DNA of 64,000 bases from Actinacidiphila oryziradicis. GTDB lineage: Bacteria; Actinomycetota; Actinomycetes; Streptomycetales; Streptomycetaceae. A program made the position numbers and the translations under genes. The stretch lies in assembly GCF_005047355.1 (NCBI RefSeq), contig NZ_SUMC01000007.1, positions 62,001 to 126,000 on the forward strand, read 5' to 3'. Under the pieces are notes generated by a model that saw only the letters and a program-made list of their open reading frames with translations, was not told the origin of the DNA and ran no database searches. Below are positions 8,081 to 20,138 of this stretch, one piece after another (the first letter of the stretch is position 1; every line of letters starts with the position of its first letter).

Positions 8081-9091
8081 GTGGTTGCGTACATCATCCG
8101 GCGGCTGCTCGCCGCGGTGGTGCTGCTGCTGGTCGTCAGCGCGGTCACCTTCGCGATCTTCTTCCTCGTGCCGCGTATCGCGGGGGAGAGCACCACCCAG
8201 CTCGCCATGCAGTATGTGGGCCGTAACCCGAGCCCCGACGCGGTCGCGGCCGTGAAGAAGAACCTGGGCTTCGACCTGCCGATCTACACGCAGTACTGGC
8301 ACTTCATCAAGGGGCTGGTAGCCGGGGCGACCTACAAGTTCGGGCCGGACGCCTCCGTCTGCCATGTCCCGTGCTTCGGCTACTCCTTCAAGGACCATGT
8401 CGAGGTCTGGCCGGACATCACCTCCAGGGTGCCGGTGACCATATCCTTGGCCATCGGTGCTGCCGTGATCTGGCTGATCACCGGTGTCGCCACGGGCGTG
8501 CTCTCGGCCCTCAAGCCGGGCTCGGTCTTCGACCGCCTCGCCATGGGCGTGGCCCTGGCCGGCGTCTCCCTCCCGATCTTTTTCACCGGCCTGATCTCGC
8601 TGGCCCTGTTCAGCTACCGATGGCCGATCTGGCCGAACCTTCAGTACATTCCGTTCACCCAGAACCCGGCCCAGTGGGCGTGGAACCTGGTCCTGCCCTG
8701 GCTCTCCCTGGCCTTCCTCTACTCCGCGCTCTACGCCCGGCTCACCCGGGCTGGGATGCTGGAGACCATGAGCGAGGACTACATCCGGACGGCCCGGGCC
8801 AAGGGCCTCACGGAGCGCGCCGTTGTCGCCAAGCACGGACTGCGCGCCGCGCTCACGCCGATCGTCACTATCTTCGGCATGGACTTCGGCCTGCTGCTCG
8901 GTGGCGCTCTCATCACCGAGCAGGTCTTCTCGCTGCACGGCGTCGGCAACTATGCCGTGCAGGCGATCCAGGACAACGACCTGCCGAAGGTGCTCGGCGT
9001 CACCATGATCGCGGCTTTCTTCATCGTGATCTGCAATCTCCTGGTGGACCTCCTGTACGCCGCCATCGACCCCAGGGTGAGGTACTCGTGA
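8081..9091 (+). CDS. dppB: Dipeptide/oligopeptide ABC transporter permease (DppB/OppB type)
   Basis: 336 aa permease of the DppB class. TM1 starts directly at the N-terminus (YIIRRLLAAVVLLLVVSAVT), a long extracytoplasmic loop follows (about 30-115), then five further TM segments. The EAA loop contains DYIRTARAKGLTERAVVAKH (about 228-247). Start is GTG 8081. The stop overlaps the GTG of dppD by 4 nt (GTGA), so the two are translationally coupled. The loop has two Cys residues (SVCHVPCFG) not typical of the E. coli protein. Confidence 0.87.
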   Translation: MVAYIIRRLLAAVVLLLVVSAVTFAIFFLVPRIAGESTTQLAMQYVGRNPSPDAVAAVKKNLGFDLPIYTQYWHFIKGLVAGATYKFGPDASVCHVPCFGYSFKDHVEVWPDITSRVPVTISLAIGAAVIWLITGVATGVLSALKPGSVFDRLAMGVALAGVSLPIFFTGLISLALFSYRWPIWPNLQYIPFTQNPAQWAWNLVLPWLSLAFLYSALYARLTRAGMLETMSEDYIRTARAKGLTERAVVAKHGLRAALTPIVTIFGMDFGLLLGGALITEQVFSLHGVGNYAVQAIQDNDLPKVLGVTMIAAFFIVICNLLVDLLYAAIDPRVRYS

Positions 9092-10191
9092 GCACGGCTG
9101 AGAACACACCCGAGGGTGCGGCGGTGTCCGCCCCGGCCGCCGAACCTGTGCCCACCACCGGGCCCGACGCGGAGGAGGCCTTTCTCGCGGTACGCGACCT
9201 GAAGATCTCCTTCGATACGGACGACGGCCTGGTCAAGTCCGTCGACGGGCTCAGCTTTGAGCTCCGGCGGGGCCGCACCCTCGGCATTGTCGGCGAATCC
9301 GGCTCCGGCAAGTCCGTCACCTCGCTCGGGATCATGGGTCTGCACCGCTCCGCACGGGCGAAGGTGTCCGGCGAGATCTGGCTGGACGGCGAGGAGCTGA
9401 TCGGCGCCGACCCCGACCACGTACGGCGGCTGCGCGGCCGGAAGATGGCGATGATCTTCCAGGACCCGCTTTCGGCGATGCACCCCTACTACACGGTGGG
9501 CGCGCAGATCGTCGAGGCCTACCGGGTGCACCACAAGGTGAGCAAGAAGGACGCTCACAACCGCGCGGTCGAAATGCTGGACCGGGTGGGCATCCCGGAG
9601 CCGGCCAAGCGGTTCGCCGACTACCCGCACCAGTTCTCCGGCGGTATGCGGCAACGCGCCATGATCGCGATGTCGCTGGTCAACAACCCCGAGCTGCTGA
9701 TCGCCGACGAGCCGACCACCGCTCTCGACGTGACCGTACAGGCGCAGATCCTGGATCTGATCCGGGACCTGCAGAAGGAGTTCGGCTCGGCGGTCATCAT
9801 GATCACCCACGACCTGGGCGTGGTGGCCGAACTCGCCGACGACCTGCTGGTGATGTATGCGGGCCGTTGCATCGAACGGGGTTCGGCCGAGAAGGTCTTC
9901 ACCGAGCCCCAGCACCCCTACACCTGGGGCCTGCTGGGCTCGATGCCACGTATGGACCGTGAGCGGACCGACCGGCTCATCCCCGTCAAGGGTTCGCCGC
10001 CCAGCCTGATCAACGTGCCCTCCGGCTGCGCGTTCCACCCGCGCTGCCCCTACGCCGAGCTGACCGGCGGATCCAGCCAGTCGGTCGTCCCGGAACTGCG
10101 TGAGGTCGGCAGCGGGCACTTCGCGGCCTGCCACCTGGGCGAGGCGGACCGGGAACGGATCTGGACCGAAGAGATTGCGCCCAAGCTGTGA
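9088..10191 (+). CDS. dppD: Dipeptide ABC transporter ATP-binding protein (DppD type)
   Basis: 367 aa ATPase with a 30-residue acidic/Pro leader, Walker A GESGSGKS (about residues 69-76), Q-loop FQDPLSAM, signature FSGGMRQR, Walker B LLIADEPT and the switch His in ITHDLG. The C-terminal oligopeptide/dipeptide domain carries a Cys-containing loop ([12 protein letters not shown]...AACHLGEA), which binds an Fe-S cluster in some relatives. The GTG start overlaps the dppB stop. It forms the heterodimeric ATPase with DppF. Confidence 0.9.
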   Translation: MSTAENTPEGAAVSAPAAEPVPTTGPDAEEAFLAVRDLKISFDTDDGLVKSVDGLSFELRRGRTLGIVGESGSGKSVTSLGIMGLHRSARAKVSGEIWLDGEELIGADPDHVRRLRGRKMAMIFQDPLSAMHPYYTVGAQIVEAYRVHHKVSKKDAHNRAVEMLDRVGIPEPAKRFADYPHQFSGGMRQRAMIAMSLVNNPELLIADEPTTALDVTVQAQILDLIRDLQKEFGSAVIMITHDLGVVAELADDLLVMYAGRCIERGSAEKVFTEPQHPYTWGLLGSMPRMDRERTDRLIPVKGSPPSLINVPSGCAFHPRCPYAELTGGSSQSVVPELREVGSGHFAACHLGEADRERIWTEEIAPKL

Positions 10192-10231
10192 TCGCGGCCG
10201 AGCGCGCCGGCTTCATGGCCGGGAAGACCTC

Positions 10232-11323
10232 ATGAAAGAGACACGAGGCGGAGAGATGACCACCATGCCGGAGCAGTCGACCGCGGAACCGGTCGCGCCG
10301 GACGCGGAACCGCTGCTGAAAGTCAGCGGTCTGGTGAAGCACTTCCCGATCGCCAAGGGCCTGCTCCGCCGCCAGGTCGGCGCGGTCAAGGCGGTCGACG
10401 GCATCGACTTCGAGGTGCTGCCCGGCGAGACGCTCGGCGTGGTGGGTGAGTCCGGCTGCGGCAAGTCCACCATGGGCCGGCTGGTCACCCGGCTGCTCGA
10501 GCCGACCGGCGGGAAGATCGAGTTCGAGGGACGGGACATAACCCACCTCAGCACCGGGGCGATGCGGCCGATGCGGCGCGACGTACAGATGATCTTCCAG
10601 GATCCGTACTCCTCGCTGAACCCGCGGCACACGATCGGCACGATCGTCGGCGCCCCGTTCCGGCTGCAGAAGGTGCAGACGGAGAACGGTGTGAAGAGGG
10701 AGGTCCAGGACCTCCTGGCGCTGGTCGGCCTCAACCCCGAGCACTACAACCGCTATCCGCACGAGTTCTCCGGCGGCCAGCGCCAGCGCATCGGCATAGC
10801 CCGGGCGCTCGCGCTCAAGCCGAAGCTGGTCGTCGCGGACGAGCCGGTCTCCGCGCTGGACGTGTCGATCCAGGCCCAGGTGGTCAACCTGCTGGACGAC
10901 CTGCAGAGCGAGCTGGGCCTGACGTATGTGATCATCGCGCATGACCTGTCGGTCATCCGGCATGTCTCGGACCGGATCGCGGTGATGTACCTCGGCAAGA
11001 TCGTGGAGATCGCGGACCGCGAGTCGCTCTACACCAAGCCGATGCACCCCTACACCAACGCTCTGCTGTCGGCCGTGCCGGTGCCGGACCCGAAACGCCG
11101 CGGCCGGCGCGAGCGGATCCTGCTGACCGGCGACGTGCCGTCGCCGATCAACCCGCCATCGGGATGCCGGTTCCATACGCGCTGCTGGAAGGCGACCGAA
11201 GTGTGCAAGGTCACCGAGCCGCCGCTGGTGGCGCTGGCGACAGGGCATCAGGTGGCTTGCCACCACCCGGAGAACGTTTCCGACAGTAACGGTGCGAACC
11301 AGTCAGTCGCCGAAAAATCCTGA
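10232..11323 (+). CDS. dppF: Dipeptide ABC transporter ATP-binding protein (DppF type)
   Basis: 363 aa if started at ATG 10232 (GGGAAG 5 nt upstream). ATG 10265 is a real alternative with GGCGGAG about 11 nt upstream. Walker A is GESGCGKS, Q-loop FQDPYSSL, signature FSGGQRQR, Walker B LVVADEPV and switch IAHDLS. The C-terminus has the [13 protein letters not shown]...VACHHPE cysteine motif that pairs with DppD. Last gene of the dpp operon; a large inverted repeat follows and the next gene converges on it. Confidence 0.9.
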   Translation: MKETRGGEMTTMPEQSTAEPVAPDAEPLLKVSGLVKHFPIAKGLLRRQVGAVKAVDGIDFEVLPGETLGVVGESGCGKSTMGRLVTRLLEPTGGKIEFEGRDITHLSTGAMRPMRRDVQMIFQDPYSSLNPRHTIGTIVGAPFRLQKVQTENGVKREVQDLLALVGLNPEHYNRYPHEFSGGQRQRIGIARALALKPKLVVADEPVSALDVSIQAQVVNLLDDLQSELGLTYVIIAHDLSVIRHVSDRIAVMYLGKIVEIADRESLYTKPMHPYTNALLSAVPVPDPKRRGRRERILLTGDVPSPINPPSGCRFHTRCWKATEVCKVTEPPLVALATGHQVACHHPENVSDSNGANQSVAEKS

Positions 11324-11331
11324 GCACGACA

Positions 11332-11403
11332 GGACGGGAGAGTGCGGAGTCGTCGGCGTGGGACTGCTCACGCGTAGGGAAGTCTCGTGCCACTCTCCCG
11401 TCC
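11332..11403. terminator. Inverted repeat after dppF
   Basis: Thirteen bases at 11332-11344 (GGACGGGAGAGTG) pair perfectly with 11391-11403, enclosing a 46-nt loop with minor inner pairing. It starts 9 bp after the dppF stop and lies between convergent genes, so a bidirectional terminator is likely. There is no U-run, as is common for Streptomyces terminators. Confidence 0.6.
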
Positions 11404-11468
11404 GACCCGTTCGGCGACCCGGTTCCTGGCACTCGCCACTGCCGCCGCCTCCGTCTGTTGCGCGCCCG

Positions 11469-12692
11469 CTAAGAGCCGTGCACCCGGCGGAGGAAGCCAA
11501 GGGCGACGTGACGGCTGATCTGGGCGCCGATACTGCCGTATGCCTGGTCGAAGTCGTGGTCGCTGTGGGGCAGGACGACCAGGCGGTTGTTGACATCAGC
11601 CGCGTCAAGGCGGTCGTGCAGCGCGCGGACCCGGTCGGTGCCGACGATGTGGTCGTCGGAGCCGACGAACAGCAGGGTGGGCATCAGCCCGCGCCGGACC
11701 TGGTCGATCGGGGAGACGGCCCGGTATCGGTCGGGGTACTGGGCAGGACTGCCGCCGAGGGACTGCCGGGCGGTCCGGCGGTTGAAGAGCACATCGCGGT
11801 TCCAGGCGCTGGCGAGGTCGGCCACGGGGTAGAAGCCGATGACCGCGGCCGGCGGGGCGGGAGCCGCGCCGCAGCTGGAGGTCATGGTGTGCGCGGAGAG
11901 GCGATACGCGACGGTGAGCGCGAGGGCCGCGCCCGCGGACTCCCCGGCCAGAGCGATGCCGCCGGGGGTGATGTGGTAGTCGGCGGCATGTGAGCGCACC
12001 CACTCCAAGGCGCAGGCGAGGTCCTGGGGCTCCTCGTCCCAGGTCGGGGTACCGGTGTCGCGGGGCATGCGGTATTCCACGGAGAAGACCGGATAGCCCC
12101 GTTCGGCCAGCCAGCGTGCGGTGCCTTTGCGATCGGCGCGGTCGCCGGAGGTGAAACCGCCCCCATGGGCCCACACCACCGCCGGGCGAGCGGCGGGCGA
12201 GCTTACGGCGGGCAGATAGATGTCCATGAGCAGGTTGTGGCCGGCCACCCGGGCGTAGCGGACGGTGGCATCGGGCCGGACCCCGGGTTGTTCGAGCTGG
12301 GCCAGCACCTGGGCCCAGGAGATCGGCGCGCCCAGCCGGTGGGCGAGAACCAGGCACTCGCCCACCACGACCAGCGAACCCGCCGCCGCGAGGGCGGCCA
12401 GCACGGTGAGCGCGCGGCCCGTGCGGCGCGGGCCGAGCCGCCAGGCGACCGCCGTGAGCGCCGTGGCCACAAGGGCGCCCAGCGCGATGTACACCTGGTA
12501 CTGGCCCATCACGAATGTGCCCGCCAGACCCAGTACGGGCAGTCCCGGCAGCCAGGCGCCCAGCGCCACGATGGCGGTCAAGGCGGTGAGCACTGTCGCC
12601 GCGGCAGCGACCAGACCCCGCCCCCGCCGGGGCCGCCGGGCCCGCGCCGTGCGGGTGGCCCGCGGGTTCACGGCACGGTCATCCGTGATCAT
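11469..12692 (-). CDS. Membrane-anchored alpha/beta hydrolase (HSL/BD-FAE-like)
   Basis: 407 aa. The N-terminal third has about three TM helices (residues about 22-115, e.g. VYIALGALVATALTAVAW). The rest is an alpha/beta hydrolase with oxyanion motif HGGGF (near 176), nucleophile GESAG (near 248), acid in VGSDDHIV and a His in PHSDHDFD. It resembles carboxylesterases/lipases of the HSL type. The ATG at 12692 has GGAGCAG about 9 nt upstream and is better supported than upstream ATGs. The catalytic domain is probably extracytoplasmic. Substrate unknown. Confidence 0.82.
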   Translation of the reverse strand: MITDDRAVNPRATRTARARRPRRGRGLVAAAATVLTALTAIVALGAWLPGLPVLGLAGTFVMGQYQVYIALGALVATALTAVAWRLGPRRTGRALTVLAALAAAGSLVVVGECLVLAHRLGAPISWAQVLAQLEQPGVRPDATVRYARVAGHNLLMDIYLPAVSSPAARPAVVWAHGGGFTSGDRADRKGTARWLAERGYPVFSVEYRMPRDTGTPTWDEEPQDLACALEWVRSHAADYHITPGGIALAGESAGAALALTVAYRLSAHTMTSSCGAAPAPPAAVIGFYPVADLASAWNRDVLFNRRTARQSLGGSPAQYPDRYRAVSPIDQVRRGLMPTLLFVGSDDHIVGTDRVRALHDRLDAADVNNRLVVLPHSDHDFDQAYGSIGAQISRHVALGFLRRVHGS

Positions 12693-12864
12693 GTGTGCTG
12701 CTCCAGGCTTCATCCCCACCGTCGTACACGTGCGCAGGGGAGCCCGCTCAGAATCGGGCAGAATTACCGCGTGTCCACCGATTTGTTCAGCCACTCCGTC
12801 CAACAGACACCGGCCTCGCCCGGCGATGCGAGTCCTCGTTGGTTAATGCTCAAGCTTTAATCCG

Positions 12865-12870
12865 TAGAAT
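12865..12870 (+). promoter_or_regulatory. Candidate -10 element of cysteine desulfurase gene
   Basis: TAGAAT matches the actinomycete sigma-70-type -10 consensus and lies 9 nt before the ATG at 12880, so transcription would begin at or very near the start codon. No clear -35 is seen 17-18 nt upstream. The only Shine-Dalgarno candidate (AGGGGA) is 2-3 nt from the ATG, too close. Both points favour a leaderless or near-leaderless mRNA. Confidence 0.4.
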
Positions 12871-12879
12871 CAGGGGACC

Positions 12880-14049
12880 ATGGCCTACCTCGACCACGCC
12901 GCGACCACTCCGATGCTCCCAGAGGCGCTGGAGGCGATGACCGCCCAGCTTGCCCTCACGGGCAACGCCTCCTCCCTCCACGCGGCGGGCCGGCGGGCCC
13001 GGCGCATCGTGGAGGAGTCCCGCGAATCCCTCGCGGCCGCGCTGGGCGCCCGTCCCAGCGAGATCGTCTTCACCGGAGGCGGCACAGAGTCCGACAATCT
13101 CGCCGTCAAGGGTCTTTACTGGTCCCGCCGCGCCGCCGACCCGCGCCGTACGAGGGTGCTCGTCAGCCCCGTCGAGCACCACGCCGTCCTGGACGCCGTC
13201 CACTGGCTCGCCGAGCACGAGGGCGCCCGGGTGGAGTGGCTGCCGGTCGATTCCTACGGGCGCGTCCACCCCGGATCACTCCGCGACGCCATCGCCCGTG
13301 AGCCGGACGATGTCGCTCTCGCCACCGTCATGTGGGCCAACAACGAGGTCGGCACTATAATGCCGGTCCGCGAACTCGCCGCCGTCGCCGCCGAGTCCGG
13401 CGTCCCCCTGCACTCCGACGCCGTCCAGGCCTTCGGCCAGGCCGACGTCGACTTCGCCGCCTCCGGGCTCGACGCCATGACCGTCACCGGGCACAAAGTC
13501 GGCGGCCCCTACGGCGTCGGCGCCCTCGTGCTGCGCCGCGAGCAGGCCCCCGTACCGCTCCTCCACGGCGGTGGCCAGGAACGGAACGTCCGCTCCGGCA
13601 CTCTGGACGCCCCTGCCGTCGCCGCCTTCGCCGTCGCCGGCACCCTCGCCGCCCAGCGGCACGCAGACTTCGCCCGCACCGCCGGCGCTCTCCGCGACGA
13701 CCTCGTCGCCCAGGTCCGGGCCGCCGTCCCCACCGCGATCCTCAACGGCGACCCCACCCCCGCCGGCCGCCTCCCCGCCAACGCCCACTTCTCCTTCCCC
13801 GGCTGTGAAGGCGACTCCCTCCTTCTCCTCCTCGATGCCCAGGGCATCGAGTGCTCCACCGGCTCCGCGTGCACCGCCGGCGTCCCCCAGCCCAGCCACG
13901 TCCTTCTCGCCATGGGCTCCGACCCCGATCTCGCCCGCGGCTCCCTGCGCTTTTCCCTCGGCCACACCTCCACCCAGGCCGACGTCGACCAGCTGGCCAA
14001 GGTGATCGGCCCGGCAGTCGAGCGGGCCCGCAGCGCGGGGCTGATGTAG
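12880..14049 (+). CDS. Cysteine desulfurase (NifS/IscS family)
   Basis: 389 aa, fold type I PLP enzyme that removes sulfur from cysteine as enzyme-bound persulfide. Seen: the N-terminal YLDHAATTP signature, [11 protein letters not shown] phosphate-binding region, the PLP lysine in TGHKVGG (Lys206), and the persulfide cysteine in STGSACTAG (Cys331). mnmA lies 190 bp downstream, a pairing common in Actinobacteria, so sulfur transfer to tRNA uridine-34 is the likely job. It may also serve other sulfur acceptors. iscS is a reasonable name but not secured. Confidence 0.93.
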   Translation: MAYLDHAATTPMLPEALEAMTAQLALTGNASSLHAAGRRARRIVEESRESLAAALGARPSEIVFTGGGTESDNLAVKGLYWSRRAADPRRTRVLVSPVEHHAVLDAVHWLAEHEGARVEWLPVDSYGRVHPGSLRDAIAREPDDVALATVMWANNEVGTIMPVRELAAVAAESGVPLHSDAVQAFGQADVDFAASGLDAMTVTGHKVGGPYGVGALVLRREQAPVPLLHGGGQERNVRSGTLDAPAVAAFAVAGTLAAQRHADFARTAGALRDDLVAQVRAAVPTAILNGDPTPAGRLPANAHFSFPGCEGDSLLLLLDAQGIECSTGSACTAGVPQPSHVLLAMGSDPDLARGSLRFSLGHTSTQADVDQLAKVIGPAVERARSAGLM

Positions 14050-14089
14050 CGCGGCCTGACGGCCGGCGCCCGTCCAGGGGCAGGGCTGG

Positions 14090-14135
14090 GCGCAGCCCGC
14101 CGCAGGCGGGAGTCTGCGCACCCGCCGATGGCGGG
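14090..14135 (+). other. Nested and tandem hairpins between desulfurase and mnmA
   Basis: GCGCAG (14090-14095) pairs with CTGCGC (14114-14119) around an inner hairpin CCCGCC-GCA-GGCGGG (14096-14110). Immediately after comes a second hairpin of the same design, CCCGCC-GAT-GGCGGG (14121-14135). The near-duplication looks like a dispersed intergenic repeat; it may act as a terminator or mRNA-stabilising element. The surrounding 190 bp contain no gene. Confidence 0.55.
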
Positions 14136-14239
14136 CAACCACCGACAAGTGGCCTTGGCCCGGGCACACGGCGGACCGTCAGCCACCGACGGCGGCCGGG
14201 AGAAGCCCGCCACGGGCGAGCCCGTACTCTGGAGGGGTT

Positions 14240-15382
14240 ATGACTGACTTTCCCGGCGACGGCCGTCGCCTCCGCGTCCTGGCCGCCATGTCCGGTGGCG
14301 TCGACTCCGCCGTAGCGGCGGCCCGCGCCGCCGAGGCCGGTCACGATGTGACCGGCGTCCACCTGGCGCTTTCCGCCAACCCCCAGTCCTTCCGGACAGG
14401 AGCCCGCGGCTGCTGCACCCTGGAGGATTCCCGCGACGCCCGCCGCGCCGCCGACGTCATCGGTATCCCCTTCTACGTCTGGGATCTCGCCGACCGCTTC
14501 CGCGAGGAGGTCGTCGACGATTTCGTCGCCGAGTACTCGGCGGGCCGCACGCCCAACCCTTGCCTGCGCTGCAACGAGAAGATCAAGTTCGCCGCGCTCC
14601 TCGACAAGGCGCTCGCGCTCGGCTTCGACGCCGTCTGCACCGGCCACTACGCGACCGTCGTCACGAGCGACGACGGCACCCGGGAGCTGCACCGCGCCTC
14701 CGACGAGGCCAAGGACCAGTCCTACGTCCTCGGCGTCCTCGACGAGCGCCAGCTCGCCCACGCCATGTTCCCCCTCGGCGACACCCTCACCACCAAGGAC
14801 GAGATCCGCGCCGAGGCCGAGCGCCGTGGTCTCGCCGTCGCCAAGAAGCCCGACAGCCACGACATCTGCTTCATCGCCGACGGTGACACCCAGGGCTTCC
14901 TCGCCTCCCGTCTCGGCGGCCCCGCCGAGGGCGACATCCTCGACGAGGACGGCACCAAGCTCGGCACCCACTCCGGCGCCTACGGCTTCACCGTCGGCCA
15001 GCGCAAGGGCCTCCGCCTCGGCAACCCCGCCGCCGACGGCAAGCCCCGCTACGTCCTGGACATCTCCCCGGTCAACAACACCGTCACCGTCGGTCCCCTC
15101 GACGCCCTCGACGTCACCTCCCTCACCGCCATCAAGCCCCGCTGGTGCGGCACCCCGCCCTCCGGCCCCGGCACCTACACCGCCCAGCTCCGCGCCCACG
15201 GCGCCGACGGTCCCGTCACCGCCGAGCTGGTCGGCGACGAGCTCCGCGTCCGCTTCGACGCCGGCCCGGTGCGCGGCATCGCCCCGGGCCAGGCGGTCGT
15301 GCTCTACGACGGCACCCGGGTCGTCGGCTCGGCGACGATCGCCACGACCGAGCGCCGCGAGGCGGCCGTCAGCCAGGGTTGA
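14240..15382 (+). CDS. mnmA: tRNA-specific 2-thiouridylase MnmA
   Basis: 380 aa. It thiolates U34 of tRNA-Lys/Glu/Gln by ATP-dependent adenylation and persulfide transfer. Motifs: PP-loop SGGVDS (about 18-23), first catalytic cysteine in [12 protein letters not shown] (about 108), GHYATV, and the second cysteine in SHDICFI (about 211). The C-terminal RNA-binding beta-barrel is present. Length is usual for the family. GGAGGGG lies 3-8 nt before ATG 14240. The upstream cysteine desulfurase is the probable sulfur donor. Confidence 0.95.
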   Translation: MTDFPGDGRRLRVLAAMSGGVDSAVAAARAAEAGHDVTGVHLALSANPQSFRTGARGCCTLEDSRDARRAADVIGIPFYVWDLADRFREEVVDDFVAEYSAGRTPNPCLRCNEKIKFAALLDKALALGFDAVCTGHYATVVTSDDGTRELHRASDEAKDQSYVLGVLDERQLAHAMFPLGDTLTTKDEIRAEAERRGLAVAKKPDSHDICFIADGDTQGFLASRLGGPAEGDILDEDGTKLGTHSGAYGFTVGQRKGLRLGNPAADGKPRYVLDISPVNNTVTVGPLDALDVTSLTAIKPRWCGTPPSGPGTYTAQLRAHGADGPVTAELVGDELRVRFDAGPVRGIAPGQAVVLYDGTRVVGSATIATTERREAAVSQG

Positions 15383-15456
15383 CCGACTTGGGGCTGCGGG
15401 TCGCGAATTCGAAGCGGTGGGCCTGGGGCGCCACCGGGACTGGAGAATCGGCTCTT

Positions 15457-15996
15457 GTGAACATCTGTGTCTTCTGCTCCGCCGCGGACCTGGACGAGCG
15501 CTACACCGCTCCCGCTGCCGAATTCGCCGAGCTGATGGGCAAGGGCGGCCACACCCTGGTGTGGGGCGGCTCCGACGTCGGCCTGATGAAGCTGATGGCC
15601 GACGGAGTGCAGGCGCATGGAGGGCGGCTCATCGGCGTGTCCGTGGAGTTCCTGGCCGCCAAGGCCCGTGAGAACGCCGACGAGATGGTGATCACCACCG
15701 ACCTCGCCGCCCGTAAGGCGGAGCTGCTCGCCCGCGCGGACGCGATCGTGGTCATGGTGGGCGGCACCGGGACGCTGGACGAGGCGACGGAGATTCTGGA
15801 GCTGAAGAAGCACAGGCTGCATGCCAAGCCAGTGGTGGTGCTGAACACGGCGGGCTTCTACGACGGTCTCAAGGAGCAGTTCCGGCGGATGGAGGACGAG
15901 GGGTTCCTGCCAGTGCCGCTCACCGAGCTGGTCCTGTTCGCGGAGGACGGGTTGTCGGCGCTGGCATACATGGAGGAATTCACCGGCCTGCAGTGA
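15457..15996 (+). CDS. LOG/TIGR00730-family Rossmann-fold protein
   Basis: 179 aa, GTG start. Related to LOG phosphoribohydrolases that release cytokinin-type nucleobases from nucleoside monophosphates. Seen: N-terminal NICVFCSA, GGSDVGLMKLMADGV, and GGTGTLDE, the GGxGTxxE motif. The usual proline before that motif is Val (MVGGTGTLDE), and the Arg of the active site is represented by AARKAELLARAD. This substitution makes activity uncertain. It may be co-transcribed with mnmA (74 bp gap). Confidence 0.82.
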   Translation: MNICVFCSAADLDERYTAPAAEFAELMGKGGHTLVWGGSDVGLMKLMADGVQAHGGRLIGVSVEFLAAKARENADEMVITTDLAARKAELLARADAIVVMVGGTGTLDEATEILELKKHRLHAKPVVVLNTAGFYDGLKEQFRRMEDEGFLPVPLTELVLFAEDGLSALAYMEEFTGLQ

Positions 15997-16011
15997 TGCG
16001 AGCATGGGCCC

Positions 16012-16709
16012 ATGGCTACGTCTACGCATGTGATCACCGGGGCCGGCTCCGGCATCGGCGCCGCTGTTGCCGAGCGCCTTTTCGACCGGGGGGACGAGCT
16101 GTGGCTGTTCGCCCGTAACGCGGGCCGGGCGAAGGAGCTGGCCGCGCGTTTTCCCGGAGCCCGTACGCTCGTGGGCGACCTCGCGGAGCCGGAGCGGCTG
16201 TCGTGGGCTCTGGACCAGCAGACACTCCCGGACCGGGTCGATTCACTGCTCCATGTGGCGGGGATCGTGGATCTCGGGCGTGTCGGCGAGCTGACCCCGA
16301 GGGTCTGGAACCGCACGCTGGCCGTGAATCTGGTTGCGCCCGCAGAGCTGACGCGGCTCTTCCTTCCGCAGTTGCGGATGTCGCGGGCGGATGTCGTTTT
16401 CGTGAACTCGGGGGCGGGACTGAACGCCCACGCGGAGTGGAGCGCCTACGCGGCGAGCAAGCACGGGCTGAAAGCGCTGGCGGATTCCCTGCGCCATGAG
16501 GAGCATGGCAACGGTGTCCGGGTGACATCCGTCTACCCGGCGCGTACGGCGACCCCCATGCAGGTGAAGGTGCACCAGCAGGAGGGCAAGGAGTACGAAC
16601 CGGGGCGCTGGATCGACCCTGGGTCGGTGGCGACGACGATCCTCACCGCGATCGACCTGCCGCGTGACGCGGAAATCAACGACCTGACGATGCGGCCGGG
16701 GGCCTCGGT

Positions 16710-16713
<4 letters not shown>
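16012..16713 (+). CDS. Short-chain dehydrogenase/reductase
   Basis: 233 aa classical-type SDR: cofactor motif TGAGSGIG at residues 9-16, DLAEPE acidic loop, HVAGIVDLG in place of NNAG, and catalytic YAASK. The ATG at 16012 is only 15 bp after the upstream stop. Its stop overlaps the ATG of the MetE-like gene (ATGA), so expression is coupled to it. Substrate unknown; NADP preference is plausible from Arg35 after beta-2 (FARNAGR). Confidence 0.87.
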
Positions 16714-19942
<3,229 letters not shown>

Positions 19943-20138
19943 CGCTCGGCGGAGTGACGCACGGTCATCACCCGTTCAGCCGATATCAGAAGGATCCGGA
20001 TGCACAGGATCCATTCGGGCAAGAGCTGCCGATCGGTGCCCGTAAAAGCCTTACGCGGCCTACTGTTGAGGAGCGCGCCCGCCGTTCTCACGGCGCGTGG
20101 GATCCGCATGGCACACGCGGCTGTGAGAGGGACTAGCA

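Noticed and set aside
6425..9109. Very long open frame on the minus strand across dppA/dppB
   Set aside because: It is the mirror of G/C-rich third positions in the real plus-strand genes; its translation is low-complexity (Asp/Val/Arg-rich) and matches no family.
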